A stretch of 64,000 nucleotides of DNA from Candidatus Latescibacterota bacterium (GTDB taxonomy: Bacteria > Latescibacterota > UBA2968 > UBA8231): assembly GCA_022819745.1 (NCBI GenBank), contig JAJEGS010000021.1, positions 186,001 to 250,000 of the forward strand, given 5' to 3'. This document shows, in pieces, positions 7,522-16,298 of this stretch. The translations under genes were made by a program, and so were the position numbers. The notes below the pieces were generated by a model. The model was not told the DNA's origin. It did not search any database and saw only the letters and a list, made by a program, of their open reading frames with translations. The stretch's first letter is position 1. Each line of letters starts with the position of its first letter.

Positions 7522-10305
7522 TTGAATGTCCGCGGAGTGAATTTAACGATTGGGCTGGCGCTGTTGGTCGCGTTCCAAACCGTACTCCACGCCCAAAACT
7601 ACGGCACCCGCCTAGGGATCCAGCGCGGCGGCGAAGTCAGTTTTGAGCCCCGGGGCCCCGGCGTACTCTTTGGATCCCTAGATCCCGCCGTACAGAGATG
7701 GTACGTGCCCCAAGAACTCTACTACGAGTTCAGGTGGCGCCAATGGGAGTACTCCAATTACGCCCGCGACCAGTACCAGCGCTATATCAACACCAACTTA
7801 GAGGGCGACTACTTCTACGATTTTTTCGGCAACTATATCAACCGCGGCTGGCTGGTGTACGACTGGCGTCAAGATCAGCCGCAAGAGTTGGGCAGCGGTA
7901 TCTTTAAGGGCCGCCAATTCGAGCAGTTCTTCAGCTCAGTGACCGTGAGCGGCGATTCCAGGGGCCAGTACTCCTACGCCATTACCGTGGGCAACGCGAT
8001 CCGCACCACCCTCACGCCGATGACCTTTTCCAAACCGAATTTCAACGGAGTCCAGATCGACTTCGCCTCAGACAAATACGCCGCCACCGTACTGGCCTCG
8101 CGGATCAATGATCCGGCCGTGGGCGTGACCATCAATCCTAGACGGCAGTCCAATTCGACTTCTCTGCTCGGTGGCCGGGCTCTCGCTCAGGTAGGCGACT
8201 TTATTACGGTGGGCGGGACCTTGGTCAACGCCCACAACGCCAATACCGCCTTGGACATGTTTGAAGGCAATCTCCTCGCGGGCAACCTCACCTCGGGCCA
8301 GACCAGTACGCCGGTTACGGCCATAGCTATCGTCCTCAGCGACGACAGCCCCGAGGATGAGGAGGGCGGCGCGGCCCTTTTCAGCCACGATATACGCATC
8401 AAAAGCCGCGATTTCGAGACGGGTCTAGAGACAGTCTTGACGCTGGACGAGGTGGTGCGCGAGGGAGCGGAGTGGCCGACCGTGTTCGGCGGCTTTCCGC
8501 GCACTGGCTTTGTGGCCGCCGACGGCACCGAGCGAATCATCCTCAATTACGACTTCACGGACCCGGCGTATGTGGGGCCGGATCTAACTTCTATAGTCGA
8601 AGTGGAGTTCGACTATGTGCTAGCCAATGACTTCAAGGTCGAAATGTGGTCCAATCTGCAGACGGGCACGCGCCCGGTGCCGCCGCCGCCGCTGACCAAT
8701 CAGGTCATTGAAGAAGCCGAGCCGGTTCTCATCGACATAAGGCGGGCCTCCGGCAATATAAAAGACATATCCAACGCCCAGCGGGTTCTTTTCAACTACG
8801 GCTTGCCCTCGGCCAACATGGTCGCCGGATTCACTATTGAAGGCAAGAACGTGTGGGGCTTTGATTTCTACGGCGAGTGGAACAACAACCTGCGCTATTT
8901 CCAGTACCCGAATGCCGCCCTGTTTAACGCCAACGAAGGGCACGAGATCTCTACGGAGAGCGGTCAGGCCACCATCTTCAATCTGTCCAAAGAGGCCTAC
9001 CCGTTTTTTACTTACGGCGAAGCCTATTCGGTGGATGCCGACTATTCGACCTCGGCTTTTGTCTCCCTGCCCCAAGGGGACGTGTACTATGACGATCCCG
9101 TACGCTCGGTTTACGAATTTGTCGCCGACAACGACGACCAAGACCGCCGGCCCGATTGGGCCCGGGTAGGCTCGCAGGCCAATGACCGGGAGGTGTTTCC
9201 CGGCTGGGACGAGAACCTCGACTTCATTTCGGACTTCAACCAGAACGACAACCGCTCGGTACCCAACTCCATTCCCGACTACGAAGAGCCGTTTTTGCGC
9301 TATCACGTCGATCGGCCCGAACTGCTCTTTGGCATTGACCTCAACAACAACGGCTGGATCGACCGCTTTGAGGACGACGAGTTGGCCGACTATCCCTACA
9401 AGCCCGACCGGCGCGGATACAACGTCTTTTTTGGCGTTCACCTCTTACCCGAGGCGCGCTTGCTGGTAGGGCGGCTCGACGAGCGCATGCTCTCGGATGA
9501 TCGGGACAACCAAACCTCGTATGCCATGTTCACCCTCGACAAGGACTACCCTGGTTTGGGACGGGTGCGGGTCTTTGATATGCTCAAGCGAGTCGCGGAC
9601 ACCATTCCCGATGACCGGCGGGCACCGCTACCCTTCCTCGACGCGCCCACGCCGCCGCTGGTAGCGGATATGCTGTTCTTCCCCGATACCTATATCAACA
9701 CCGCGTGGCTGGGGGTGGATTACACCGCCATTGCCAATTTCGAGATAGTCAACAAACTCAAATACGAGCGCTACAGCCAAGCCCAAGAGGAGGCTCGCGA
9801 CATCGATGGCCGGATATTGGCTGGTTCGCCCTCCTTCTTGGGCCTGATCAACAAATTCGAGTACAAGCTGCACCTAGGCCGCTTCCTCCTACAACCTAGG
9901 CTCAAAAGTGAGTACTTCCGTCAAGACGCCTTTGTGCAGACGGAAGAAGACCTAAAGCAATGGACTGGGATTGCCTCGCTTTTGGCCCAAGTGCCCCTAC
10001 TCAACAGCAGCGTAATTGACTTCGGGGTGGAGTTGGCCCAGTTCAACGAACTGGTACAGCAGGAGGAGGACATGGTCGAGCAGGGTATCGCCGAAGAGAC
10101 CGGTGATTTGCGCTCTGCGGTTTTTGCGGTGCAGTTAACCAACAACTCAAACTATTTGGGCTACAAGCTGACGATGCAACTCGGCCTGCGTATCGGCCGC
10201 ACCTTCACCGAATTGGTACAGGAGGTAGAGCCCCGGGTCTTTGGCAGGCTCACCAAAGGCCGGACCGAGACCACTAGCTTCATCACCATTTACGCCGGAC
10301 TGTAA
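7522..10305 (+). CDS. Large envelope protein, probably outer-membrane, paralogue A (family not recognised)
   Basis: 927 residues starting at TTG, set by GGGAGG at 7508-7513 eight bases upstream. A signal peptide ends at LHAQ. I do not recognise the family. What is visible: an N-terminal aromatic-rich region (WEYSNYARDQYQRYI, GWLVYDWRQ), many alternating polar/hydrophobic strands as in an outer-membrane barrel, and a calcium-type EF-hand-like loop near residues 606-617 (DLNNNGWIDRFE). The C-terminus is strand-rich (YLGYKLTMQLGLRIG, TSFITIYAGL). It is tandem with paralogue B, two bases apart. The shared architecture suggests a paired surface apparatus or a pair of structural outer-membrane proteins. 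The function is unknown. Confidence 0.75.
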   Translation: MNVRGVNLTIGLALLVAFQTVLHAQNYGTRLGIQRGGEVSFEPRGPGVLFGSLDPAVQRWYVPQELYYEFRWRQWEYSNYARDQYQRYINTNLEGDYFYDFFGNYINRGWLVYDWRQDQPQELGSGIFKGRQFEQFFSSVTVSGDSRGQYSYAITVGNAIRTTLTPMTFSKPNFNGVQIDFASDKYAATVLASRINDPAVGVTINPRRQSNSTSLLGGRALAQVGDFITVGGTLVNAHNANTALDMFEGNLLAGNLTSGQTSTPVTAIAIVLSDDSPEDEEGGAALFSHDIRIKSRDFETGLETVLTLDEVVREGAEWPTVFGGFPRTGFVAADGTERIILNYDFTDPAYVGPDLTSIVEVEFDYVLANDFKVEMWSNLQTGTRPVPPPPLTNQVIEEAEPVLIDIRRASGNIKDISNAQRVLFNYGLPSANMVAGFTIEGKNVWGFDFYGEWNNNLRYFQYPNAALFNANEGHEISTESGQATIFNLSKEAYPFFTYGEAYSVDADYSTSAFVSLPQGDVYYDDPVRSVYEFVADNDDQDRRPDWARVGSQANDREVFPGWDENLDFISDFNQNDNRSVPNSIPDYEEPFLRYHVDRPELLFGIDLNNNGWIDRFEDDELADYPYKPDRRGYNVFFGVHLLPEARLLVGRLDERMLSDDRDNQTSYAMFTLDKDYPGLGRVRVFDMLKRVADTIPDDRRAPLPFLDAPTPPLVADMLFFPDTYINTAWLGVDYTAIANFEIVNKLKYERYSQAQEEARDIDGRILAGSPSFLGLINKFEYKLHLGRFLLQPRLKSEYFRQDAFVQTEEDLKQWTGIASLLAQVPLLNSSVIDFGVELAQFNELVQQEEDMVEQGIAEETGDLRSAVFAVQLTNNSNYLGYKLTMQLGLRIGRTFTELVQEVEPRVFGRLTKGRTETTSFITIYAGL

Positions 10306-10307
10306 GG

Positions 10308-13214
10308 ATGAGGGCGCGTTACATTATATTGGCTGTCCTAGCCGGGTTGGGTCTGTGGGGAGGAGCCGCTGCCCAAGTCGACTATGGGGGCCGTCTGGGA
10401 GATCGGGTGGGAAACCGCGTCATTTACCACGTGCCCGGCGTGACTACGTATATGGAGGCGCTGGACCCGACTGTGCAGCGCTGGTACATACCGGCCCCCC
10501 TGTTTGGCGAATTTGGCCGCAATCAGTGGGAGTACACCAACTACGCCCGCCAAGCCCACAGGCGTTATATCAACCCCTCGTCAGAGGGGGAACTCTTCTA
10601 CGATCCCTTCGGACGCCTCATTACGCGAGGCTGGCTGGTGTACGACTGGCGCCAGACAAAACCACTGATCGCCGAAAGTTCCTCCATCAGGAAAGGTGGC
10701 CAGTACAACAACTGGTTTAGCCGCTTGGTCATATCCGGGGACTCCAAGGGCCAGTACCGCTATTCTGTGATGGTCGGAGACGAGATATGGACTACCCTAA
10801 CGCCGATGACTTTCCGCAAGGCGGGGTTTAACGGGGTAGTAGCTGACTTCGCCGCAGACCGCTTTCGCGCCACAGGGCTTTTTTCGCGGATTTCGTTCCC
10901 GCTCCTTTCGGGGGGCACCGCGCGCTTCCAGTACGCTACCAACCTCACTGCGGGTCGAGTTGAAGCCGACTTGACTGATTCTTTTACGTTGGGGATGAAT
11001 TTCGTCAACAGCCACAACAACACCGGCAGCAACGAGAGCTTCCAAGGGAATGTGTTCAAGGGTGCCCTGACGGCGGGACAACTGGCTCAGCGGGTTGATC
11101 TGCTCTTGGTGCGGCTGTCGGACGACTCGCCAGAAGATGGCGAGGGCGGTGCCGTCTTGGTTAGCGAGGAGATCGAGATCCGCACTACCCTAAGCCGTCA
11201 GGAGATGATTCAAGATCAGCTAGTCCACGTGGAGCGGGATACCGTCATCCTCAGCAGCAGTATCGGCTTTAGACCGACCATTGAGGGAGGGAAGATAGAC
11301 CGGGGGTTTCTAACGGCCGATGGTGCGGACCAGATCATTTTGCAATATCACTTGGCTCCTAGGGAGACGGCGGGGGAAGAGGGAACCTTGCGTGCGCTCT
11401 TCCAGCAACACCTAGATCTCACCCTATCTGAAGCTGAAGCCGCGATTAGCGCCATTCGAGACGTGCGCTTTCGCCTCGTGCTAGCCAACGATTACCGCGT
11501 CGGGGTCAGTTCCAATAGGCAGACGGACAAATTTAACGTGCCTCAATTTTTACCCGTGGCGCGGGCCGATGGCAATATCAAGAACCAACTGAATCAGCGC
11601 GAGGTCGTCTTCGACTATGGGCTACCTACGGCCAACCAGATCATCGGTCTGACGGCCGAGGTGCGGGATTTTCACGGCTTCGATTTTTACGGGGAAATAA
11701 ACCTCAATACCCAGTACCGAAAGTACCCCAGCATAGGGCGCGATTCCCACCGTGCGATCAACGGCATTGAGGGGGATCCCCATGAAGTAGGCTGGTTAGT
11801 CAATTTGGCCTTCCGGGAGGGCCCTTGGAGCTTTATGGGTGAGGGGTTTGGCATGGAAGATGGATACCGCACCAGCGTCCTGACGGTAAATCGAGATGGG
11901 GTGTCAGACTATGCCCCCGAGGCCGTCAACCTGCATTACGAGTTTGTGGATGACAACGACGACAACGACCGACAGCCCGACTGGCTGCGGGTGGGAGAAG
12001 GCAGCTATGTCCCCACCGAGCGCCGCAGCGAAATCGAGGTCCGCGGCGTGGCCGATCCGGCGGTTTTCCCCGGATATGACGAGAATCGCGACTTCATATC
12101 GGATTTCAACCAGAATAGCACCATCGATCGAGTGAATTTTTTTCCCGACTACGACGAGCCTTTTTTGCGCTATGCCGCGGATCGCCCAGAATTTCTCTTC
12201 GGCATTGATCTCAACAACAATGGGTGGGTAGAGCGCTTTGAGAACGACCAAGAGCCGGACTATCCCTACAAGCGAGACCACTGGGGTTACAATGTCTTCG
12301 GCGGGCTCGAGGTGGCACCGGGTATCCAGCTACGGATGGGTCAGTTGCGGCAAATTCGCTTGGCGAGCGATCGCCGCAACCTGACTAGCTATGGAATGTT
12401 CATCTTGGAGCAGAGTGGGTCGCGGTGGGGTCGTCTGCGGATTTTCGACATGGTTAAGAAGGCCGAAGACGCGATCGCCGACCACTTAGTGCAATGGATC
12501 ATTCCTAGAAGCACATTCGGCGCAGCGGCTGAGTCGGCAGGTAGCAATGTGCCGGTATTGGATCCCTTGGCTGCGGAGGATACTTGGATCAACACTTTTT
12601 ACGCCGACTGGGAGTATTCTAGCCCGCGTTTGTGGCGGACTCTGCATCGCTTCAAATGGGAGACTTGGCGGCAGCGCGAATTTTTGCGCGACGCACCGGA
12701 CGAGGTGGGCGATTCTGGAGTGGCCTTTGACCCGCTAGGCCCTGAGGGACGCAACGGGCGACGGACCTCGGGCTTTGTCGGACTGATCAATAAGATAGAA
12801 TACATCTTTTACTGGCGGTCGCTGAGTTTCAGGCCCAAACTCAAGAGCGAATTCCTGCGCGAGGTGCCCTTTAGCCGAGCATTCGACACGCGGCGCTCTT
12901 GGGACGGCATTTTCTTCTTTGTCGGCAGCGTTCCAGTGTTTGAGACCTCTGAGTTCGAGTTCGGCTTGGAGCAGCGCTCTTTCTTCGACCTCGAAGAAAG
13001 GGAAGACGAACTGGCAACCGGGCTATTCACTGGGGATTTTCGCGGCTCGGTTTTGGCGTTGCAACTGACCAATACCAGCCAATATCTAGGCTACGAGCTA
13101 ACCACTCAGGTGGGCATCCGCCTCGATCGCCGCTCGTTGGAGGTTGTTGACCGGAGCCGAGAGATCGAGACCTCGGGCTTGAGTTTTCTATCGATTATCG
13201 CCGGCTTAAAGTGA
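10308..13214 (+). CDS. Large envelope protein, probably outer-membrane, paralogue B (family not recognised)
   Basis: 968 residues, starting two bases after the stop of paralogue A and so almost certainly co-translated with it. The signal peptide ends at GAAAQ. It matches A along its length: LDPTVQRWYIP, QWEYTNYARQ, GWLVYDWRQ, TLTPMTFRKAGFNGV, VFDYGLPTANQI, the EF-hand-like loop near 634-645 (DLNNNGWVERFE, with Glu replacing the ninth-position Asp), and a C-terminal QYLGYELTTQVGIRL strand pair. Most of the extra length relative to A comes from insertions around residues 300-390. The family is unknown. It is followed by a separate transcription unit with its own promoter candidate. Confidence 0.75.
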   Translation: MRARYIILAVLAGLGLWGGAAAQVDYGGRLGDRVGNRVIYHVPGVTTYMEALDPTVQRWYIPAPLFGEFGRNQWEYTNYARQAHRRYINPSSEGELFYDPFGRLITRGWLVYDWRQTKPLIAESSSIRKGGQYNNWFSRLVISGDSKGQYRYSVMVGDEIWTTLTPMTFRKAGFNGVVADFAADRFRATGLFSRISFPLLSGGTARFQYATNLTAGRVEADLTDSFTLGMNFVNSHNNTGSNESFQGNVFKGALTAGQLAQRVDLLLVRLSDDSPEDGEGGAVLVSEEIEIRTTLSRQEMIQDQLVHVERDTVILSSSIGFRPTIEGGKIDRGFLTADGADQIILQYHLAPRETAGEEGTLRALFQQHLDLTLSEAEAAISAIRDVRFRLVLANDYRVGVSSNRQTDKFNVPQFLPVARADGNIKNQLNQREVVFDYGLPTANQIIGLTAEVRDFHGFDFYGEINLNTQYRKYPSIGRDSHRAINGIEGDPHEVGWLVNLAFREGPWSFMGEGFGMEDGYRTSVLTVNRDGVSDYAPEAVNLHYEFVDDNDDNDRQPDWLRVGEGSYVPTERRSEIEVRGVADPAVFPGYDENRDFISDFNQNSTIDRVNFFPDYDEPFLRYAADRPEFLFGIDLNNNGWVERFENDQEPDYPYKRDHWGYNVFGGLEVAPGIQLRMGQLRQIRLASDRRNLTSYGMFILEQSGSRWGRLRIFDMVKKAEDAIADHLVQWIIPRSTFGAAAESAGSNVPVLDPLAAEDTWINTFYADWEYSSPRLWRTLHRFKWETWRQREFLRDAPDEVGDSGVAFDPLGPEGRNGRRTSGFVGLINKIEYIFYWRSLSFRPKLKSEFLREVPFSRAFDTRRSWDGIFFFVGSVPVFETSEFEFGLEQRSFFDLEEREDELATGLFTGDFRGSVLALQLTNTSQYLGYELTTQVGIRLDRRSLEVVDRSREIETSGLSFLSIIAGLK

Positions 13215-13221
13215 TTTTTGC

Positions 13222-13250
13222 TTGACCTTATAGGCTATTTTTATTAATTA
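13222..13250 (+). promoter_or_regulatory. Candidate sigma70-type promoter for the 13325 gene
   Basis: TTGACC at 13222-13227, a 17-base AT-rich spacer, then TAATTA at 13245-13250. The -35 box is near consensus; the -10 box is weak. It lies in the 110-base gap before a gene that also has a strong SD and its own terminator. Confidence 0.4.
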
Positions 13251-13324
13251 CAGGGCGTAGAACCCGAGTATCGCTTTACCGTACTAGCTTGCAAAACCTC
13301 ACACCTCTAAAAAGGAGGGTCGCC

Positions 13325-14245
13325 TTGAAGAAAGCTTTATCCGTCTTATTTACCCCTGTGCTTTTGCTTGGCTTGAGCACCCAGGTACAAGCCCACGATC
13401 CGCCCGATTTTATCGGCGCGGTGTGGCAATGGCCCGAGACTCACCTGCCGGTCTTAGATGCCGATCTGAGCGAATGGGATATCATTCCCGAGGAATTTTG
13501 GATCACCGAGCAGAGCGTCGTACAGAGCACGGCCCGGCCGTGGATCTACACCGGCGATCTGGACGTGTCCTCGATTTCCTTTCGCTGGATTCCCACTTGG
13601 AACGAGGAAACCAACCGCATCTACTGGGCCTACGAGCGCTTCGACGATAAGTACCAGTTGGGCAACGAGTCGGTCGAAACGACCGTAGATGCCGACCACT
13701 CGGGCGGCTCCTTCTGGGATCTGGAAGGCCAGACCGAAGAGGAAGTAGCACGCCAGCGCGGTCGCCATGCCCAAATCAGCCACTATTGGTTCGACAATGG
13801 CCAAGCCCGTGAGGGAGAGTGGAACTGGTTTTGGATGACCCAAGCTACCTGGTACGACACGCCGCCGTACTCCGACCACGCCTATTGGTTTAGCGGCACG
13901 ACTCCCAATTCCTTTGAGGAGATGCGCCAACGGGCCGAATGGTGGAGCGTCTATTGGGACGACTTCAACTGGGAAGATCCCGCCGGAAGCGTCCTGCACG
14001 ACTTCGAGCAGGACCAGATCATCGGCCTTACAGGGCACGTCTTCGATACTGATGCCGAGCTATCCGACGACTGTAACTGTCATTCGCGCTGGGCCATCAG
14101 TCCCAACATCGAATCCTTCGGCGACGCTGATTTCTTGGCCGACTGGGTGCTGCTGGGCGTTGACGATTCCGCCTTTGAAGGTATCGCGCCCACAGCCGTT
14201 GAAGACAACACTTGGGGCCAGATCAAGGCTTCATTCGGCAAATAA
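13325..14245 (+). CDS. Secreted protein with CBM9-like N-terminal region
   Basis: About 306 residues. The start is a TTG at 13325, chosen because AGGAGG (13313-13318) sits six bases upstream and the product then begins MKKALSVLF with a clean signal peptide ending at VQA. The first ~120 mature residues (PVLDADLSEWDIIPEEFWI, then IYWAYERFDDKYQL) resemble the beta-sandwich of carbohydrate-binding family 9 and related domains; the match is by pattern only. The rest is rich in Trp, Tyr and acidic residues. The promoter candidate, strong SD and terminator make it a stand-alone, probably well-expressed gene between the two large envelope operons. Confidence 0.7.
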   Translation: MKKALSVLFTPVLLLGLSTQVQAHDPPDFIGAVWQWPETHLPVLDADLSEWDIIPEEFWITEQSVVQSTARPWIYTGDLDVSSISFRWIPTWNEETNRIYWAYERFDDKYQLGNESVETTVDADHSGGSFWDLEGQTEEEVARQRGRHAQISHYWFDNGQAREGEWNWFWMTQATWYDTPPYSDHAYWFSGTTPNSFEEMRQRAEWWSVYWDDFNWEDPAGSVLHDFEQDQIIGLTGHVFDTDAELSDDCNCHSRWAISPNIESFGDADFLADWVLLGVDDSAFEGIAPTAVEDNTWGQIKASFGK

Positions 14246-14277
14246 GCGGTTTTTGCGCCGCATAAGCGCCTCATAAA

Positions 14278-14314
14278 GAAGGGGGGGAATTCTATTCCCT
14301 CCCTTCTTTTATTT
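14278..14314 (+). terminator. Rho-independent terminator after the 13325 gene
   Basis: The 12-base arm at 14278-14289 pairs with 14295-14306 with one mismatch (GAAGGGGGGGAA against TTCCCTCCCTTC), a 5-base loop, followed by TTTTATTT. It starts 32 bases after the stop codon. Confidence 0.85.
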
Positions 14315-14350
14315 ACTATCTGGATCATCTACCGGAGCAGGAGGTAGATA

Positions 14351-16273
14351 ATGAGAGGGAAATTGCTGCGACTTTTGTCGGCTGTGCTAGTAGGGAGCTT
14401 ATGCTATGAGCTAGCTGAAGTCGAGGCGCTCACCGTGTATCGCATTGGTGGGGAGGAGCTACCGCCGCCGGAAGTGGATGGAGACTTTGAATTTATCCAG
14501 TTGTCTTGGGCTGATGTGGACGAAAAACAGCTCGGCAGGATAGACCTCTTGGAGGTTGCAACCCATTCTATTGAGCCTCAGCGTCTAGACCCCACCGTCA
14601 ATCTGACGCCGCTGATTCGGGAGCGGGGCGGCGGCATACGCTCGAACAATTCCTACGGTTGGCAATCGGAAGCCCTCTTAGACTTCTTGATGGACGGCGA
14701 TCTGACTACTGCTTATTTGGGCAGTGGCCGCAGCCAGTCGGCCGACTGCTCGCCGTGCAAGAAGGGCATCTGGTTTGAGTTGAACGGACTGTTTCCCATC
14801 CGACGCATCAAAATTTCTACCACGGAGCGCTTTGCCCACCAGCGCTTCATCGAGGTGTTCGAGATAGGAACCAACGACGGCGATTCGCGCAAAAAGGGAA
14901 CCCGAGAAGGGCAATACCATTGGCGCGGGGCCTTTCTCGATTACGATGTCGTGTTCTCAGTCGCCAATAATTTGGAGCCCTTTCTCGATTTGGAACTGCC
15001 CGATCGACCCATTGCCGAAATTCTTTTTAAGGCACCTGTTGGCAATTGGGAGATCGCCGAATTTGAGATCTTCGGGGATGGCTTTGCCTCGCAGGCCAGC
15101 TATGTATCCAATGTCATTGATTTGGGCATGGCTTCTAGCCTAGGTGAGTTGACTTGGTCGGGCAGCCGAGATCAAGGCGCAACGGTCAATCTGAGCATGC
15201 GCAGCGGCGATGACACGGATCCCAATTTCTACTGGCGCTTTACGTTCAGAGGCGATGAGCGCTCCCGCTTTGCAGTCAGCGGCGAACCGCTCACTCTGGA
15301 CCGCTATAACAGACTGGAGGCAGGCGAGAAAGCCGGGATCAGCCCGGACAACGAAAGTTGGGAGTTCTGGACGCCGCCGCTCGATTTCGATCGGGGGCAT
15401 TCCGAATTAGTGGGTTTACGGCCTCGGCGCTACTTGCAGTTCAAGGCGGACTTTCTCTCGGAGCGGGCGCTTGCGGCCGGACGCATGGAGTACTTGCAGT
15501 TTAGCGTCTCCCAACCTCCGGTGGCCAGCCAAGTGCTGGCCGAGATCGTGCCGCACCAAGTCGAGGTGGGCGAGGTCGTCCAATTCATCTACAAAATCCT
15601 GCCCAACTTAGAGCAAAATGATCTCGGCTTCGACAGCATTGAGATCGACACCCCCATAGAAGTCACGAGCATTGACGCAGTGTACATCGGCGGCGAAGAA
15701 CAGGATTTTACCATCGCGGAAAGAGACGCGAAGAGCTTTGTGGTACAAGTACCGCGAATCGATCTCAACCGCACGGGCGAGTTGGTCGAGGTCGAATTTC
15801 AGGCTGAGGTTTTTCAGGTAGGCACGGTATTTTCGGGCCGGGTCTTCGACAGTCAACTCCCCCATGAGGTGCGCCAGCGCATCACGGCGGGGAACGCCGA
15901 TGATCTGGCCGAGAGCAATACCCTGAGCGTCGGGTTGAGTACGGTGGCCAATCCAGCGGTCAAGGCATTGTGGCTTTCGCCGCCGCTCTTCACCCCCAAT
16001 GGCGATGGCGTCAACGATGTGCTACAGATTGAATACGATCTGGTAAACCTCAGCGGCGATGTGCCCGTGACGATTGATCTCTACGATTTGGCGGGAGTGA
16101 AGCGATGCGAGGTGGCCCATAGTACAGCGGCTAGTGGTCGGTTCTCGGCTACTTGGGAGGGCGTGGATGATGCGGGCAACCTGCTACCCCCCGGACTCTA
16201 TCTCTTGCGTCTCGAAGTGGATTCAGACAAGGCCAAGGATGTCGAAGTCGCCATCGTCCGGCTGATTTATTAA
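14351..16273 (+). CDS. Large secreted surface protein with C-terminal FlgD/Ig-like domain
   Basis: 640 residues; AGGAGG at 14339-14344 is six bases before the ATG. The signal peptide is the first ~27 residues. A discoidin/F5-8-type region (about 90-260) contains a LMDGDLTTAYLGSG entry and a WEIAEFEIFGDG strand. It is followed by beta-rich spacer domains and a C-terminal FTPNGDGVNDVL module with IYDLAG-like, WEGVDDAGN and PPGLYLLRL elements. The order of domains is the same as in the 5177-7459 protein, so these are paralogues or at least share domain shuffling. It is probably a surface-exposed binding protein. The SurA-like gene 25 bases downstream may help its passage through the periplasm. 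Confidence 0.8.
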   Translation: MRGKLLRLLSAVLVGSLCYELAEVEALTVYRIGGEELPPPEVDGDFEFIQLSWADVDEKQLGRIDLLEVATHSIEPQRLDPTVNLTPLIRERGGGIRSNNSYGWQSEALLDFLMDGDLTTAYLGSGRSQSADCSPCKKGIWFELNGLFPIRRIKISTTERFAHQRFIEVFEIGTNDGDSRKKGTREGQYHWRGAFLDYDVVFSVANNLEPFLDLELPDRPIAEILFKAPVGNWEIAEFEIFGDGFASQASYVSNVIDLGMASSLGELTWSGSRDQGATVNLSMRSGDDTDPNFYWRFTFRGDERSRFAVSGEPLTLDRYNRLEAGEKAGISPDNESWEFWTPPLDFDRGHSELVGLRPRRYLQFKADFLSERALAAGRMEYLQFSVSQPPVASQVLAEIVPHQVEVGEVVQFIYKILPNLEQNDLGFDSIEIDTPIEVTSIDAVYIGGEEQDFTIAERDAKSFVVQVPRIDLNRTGELVEVEFQAEVFQVGTVFSGRVFDSQLPHEVRQRITAGNADDLAESNTLSVGLSTVANPAVKALWLSPPLFTPNGDGVNDVLQIEYDLVNLSGDVPVTIDLYDLAGVKRCEVAHSTAASGRFSATWEGVDDAGNLLPPGLYLLRLEVDSDKAKDVEVAIVRLIY

Positions 16274-16298
16274 CCCTCCAAACTATGGTTTTAGCTTT

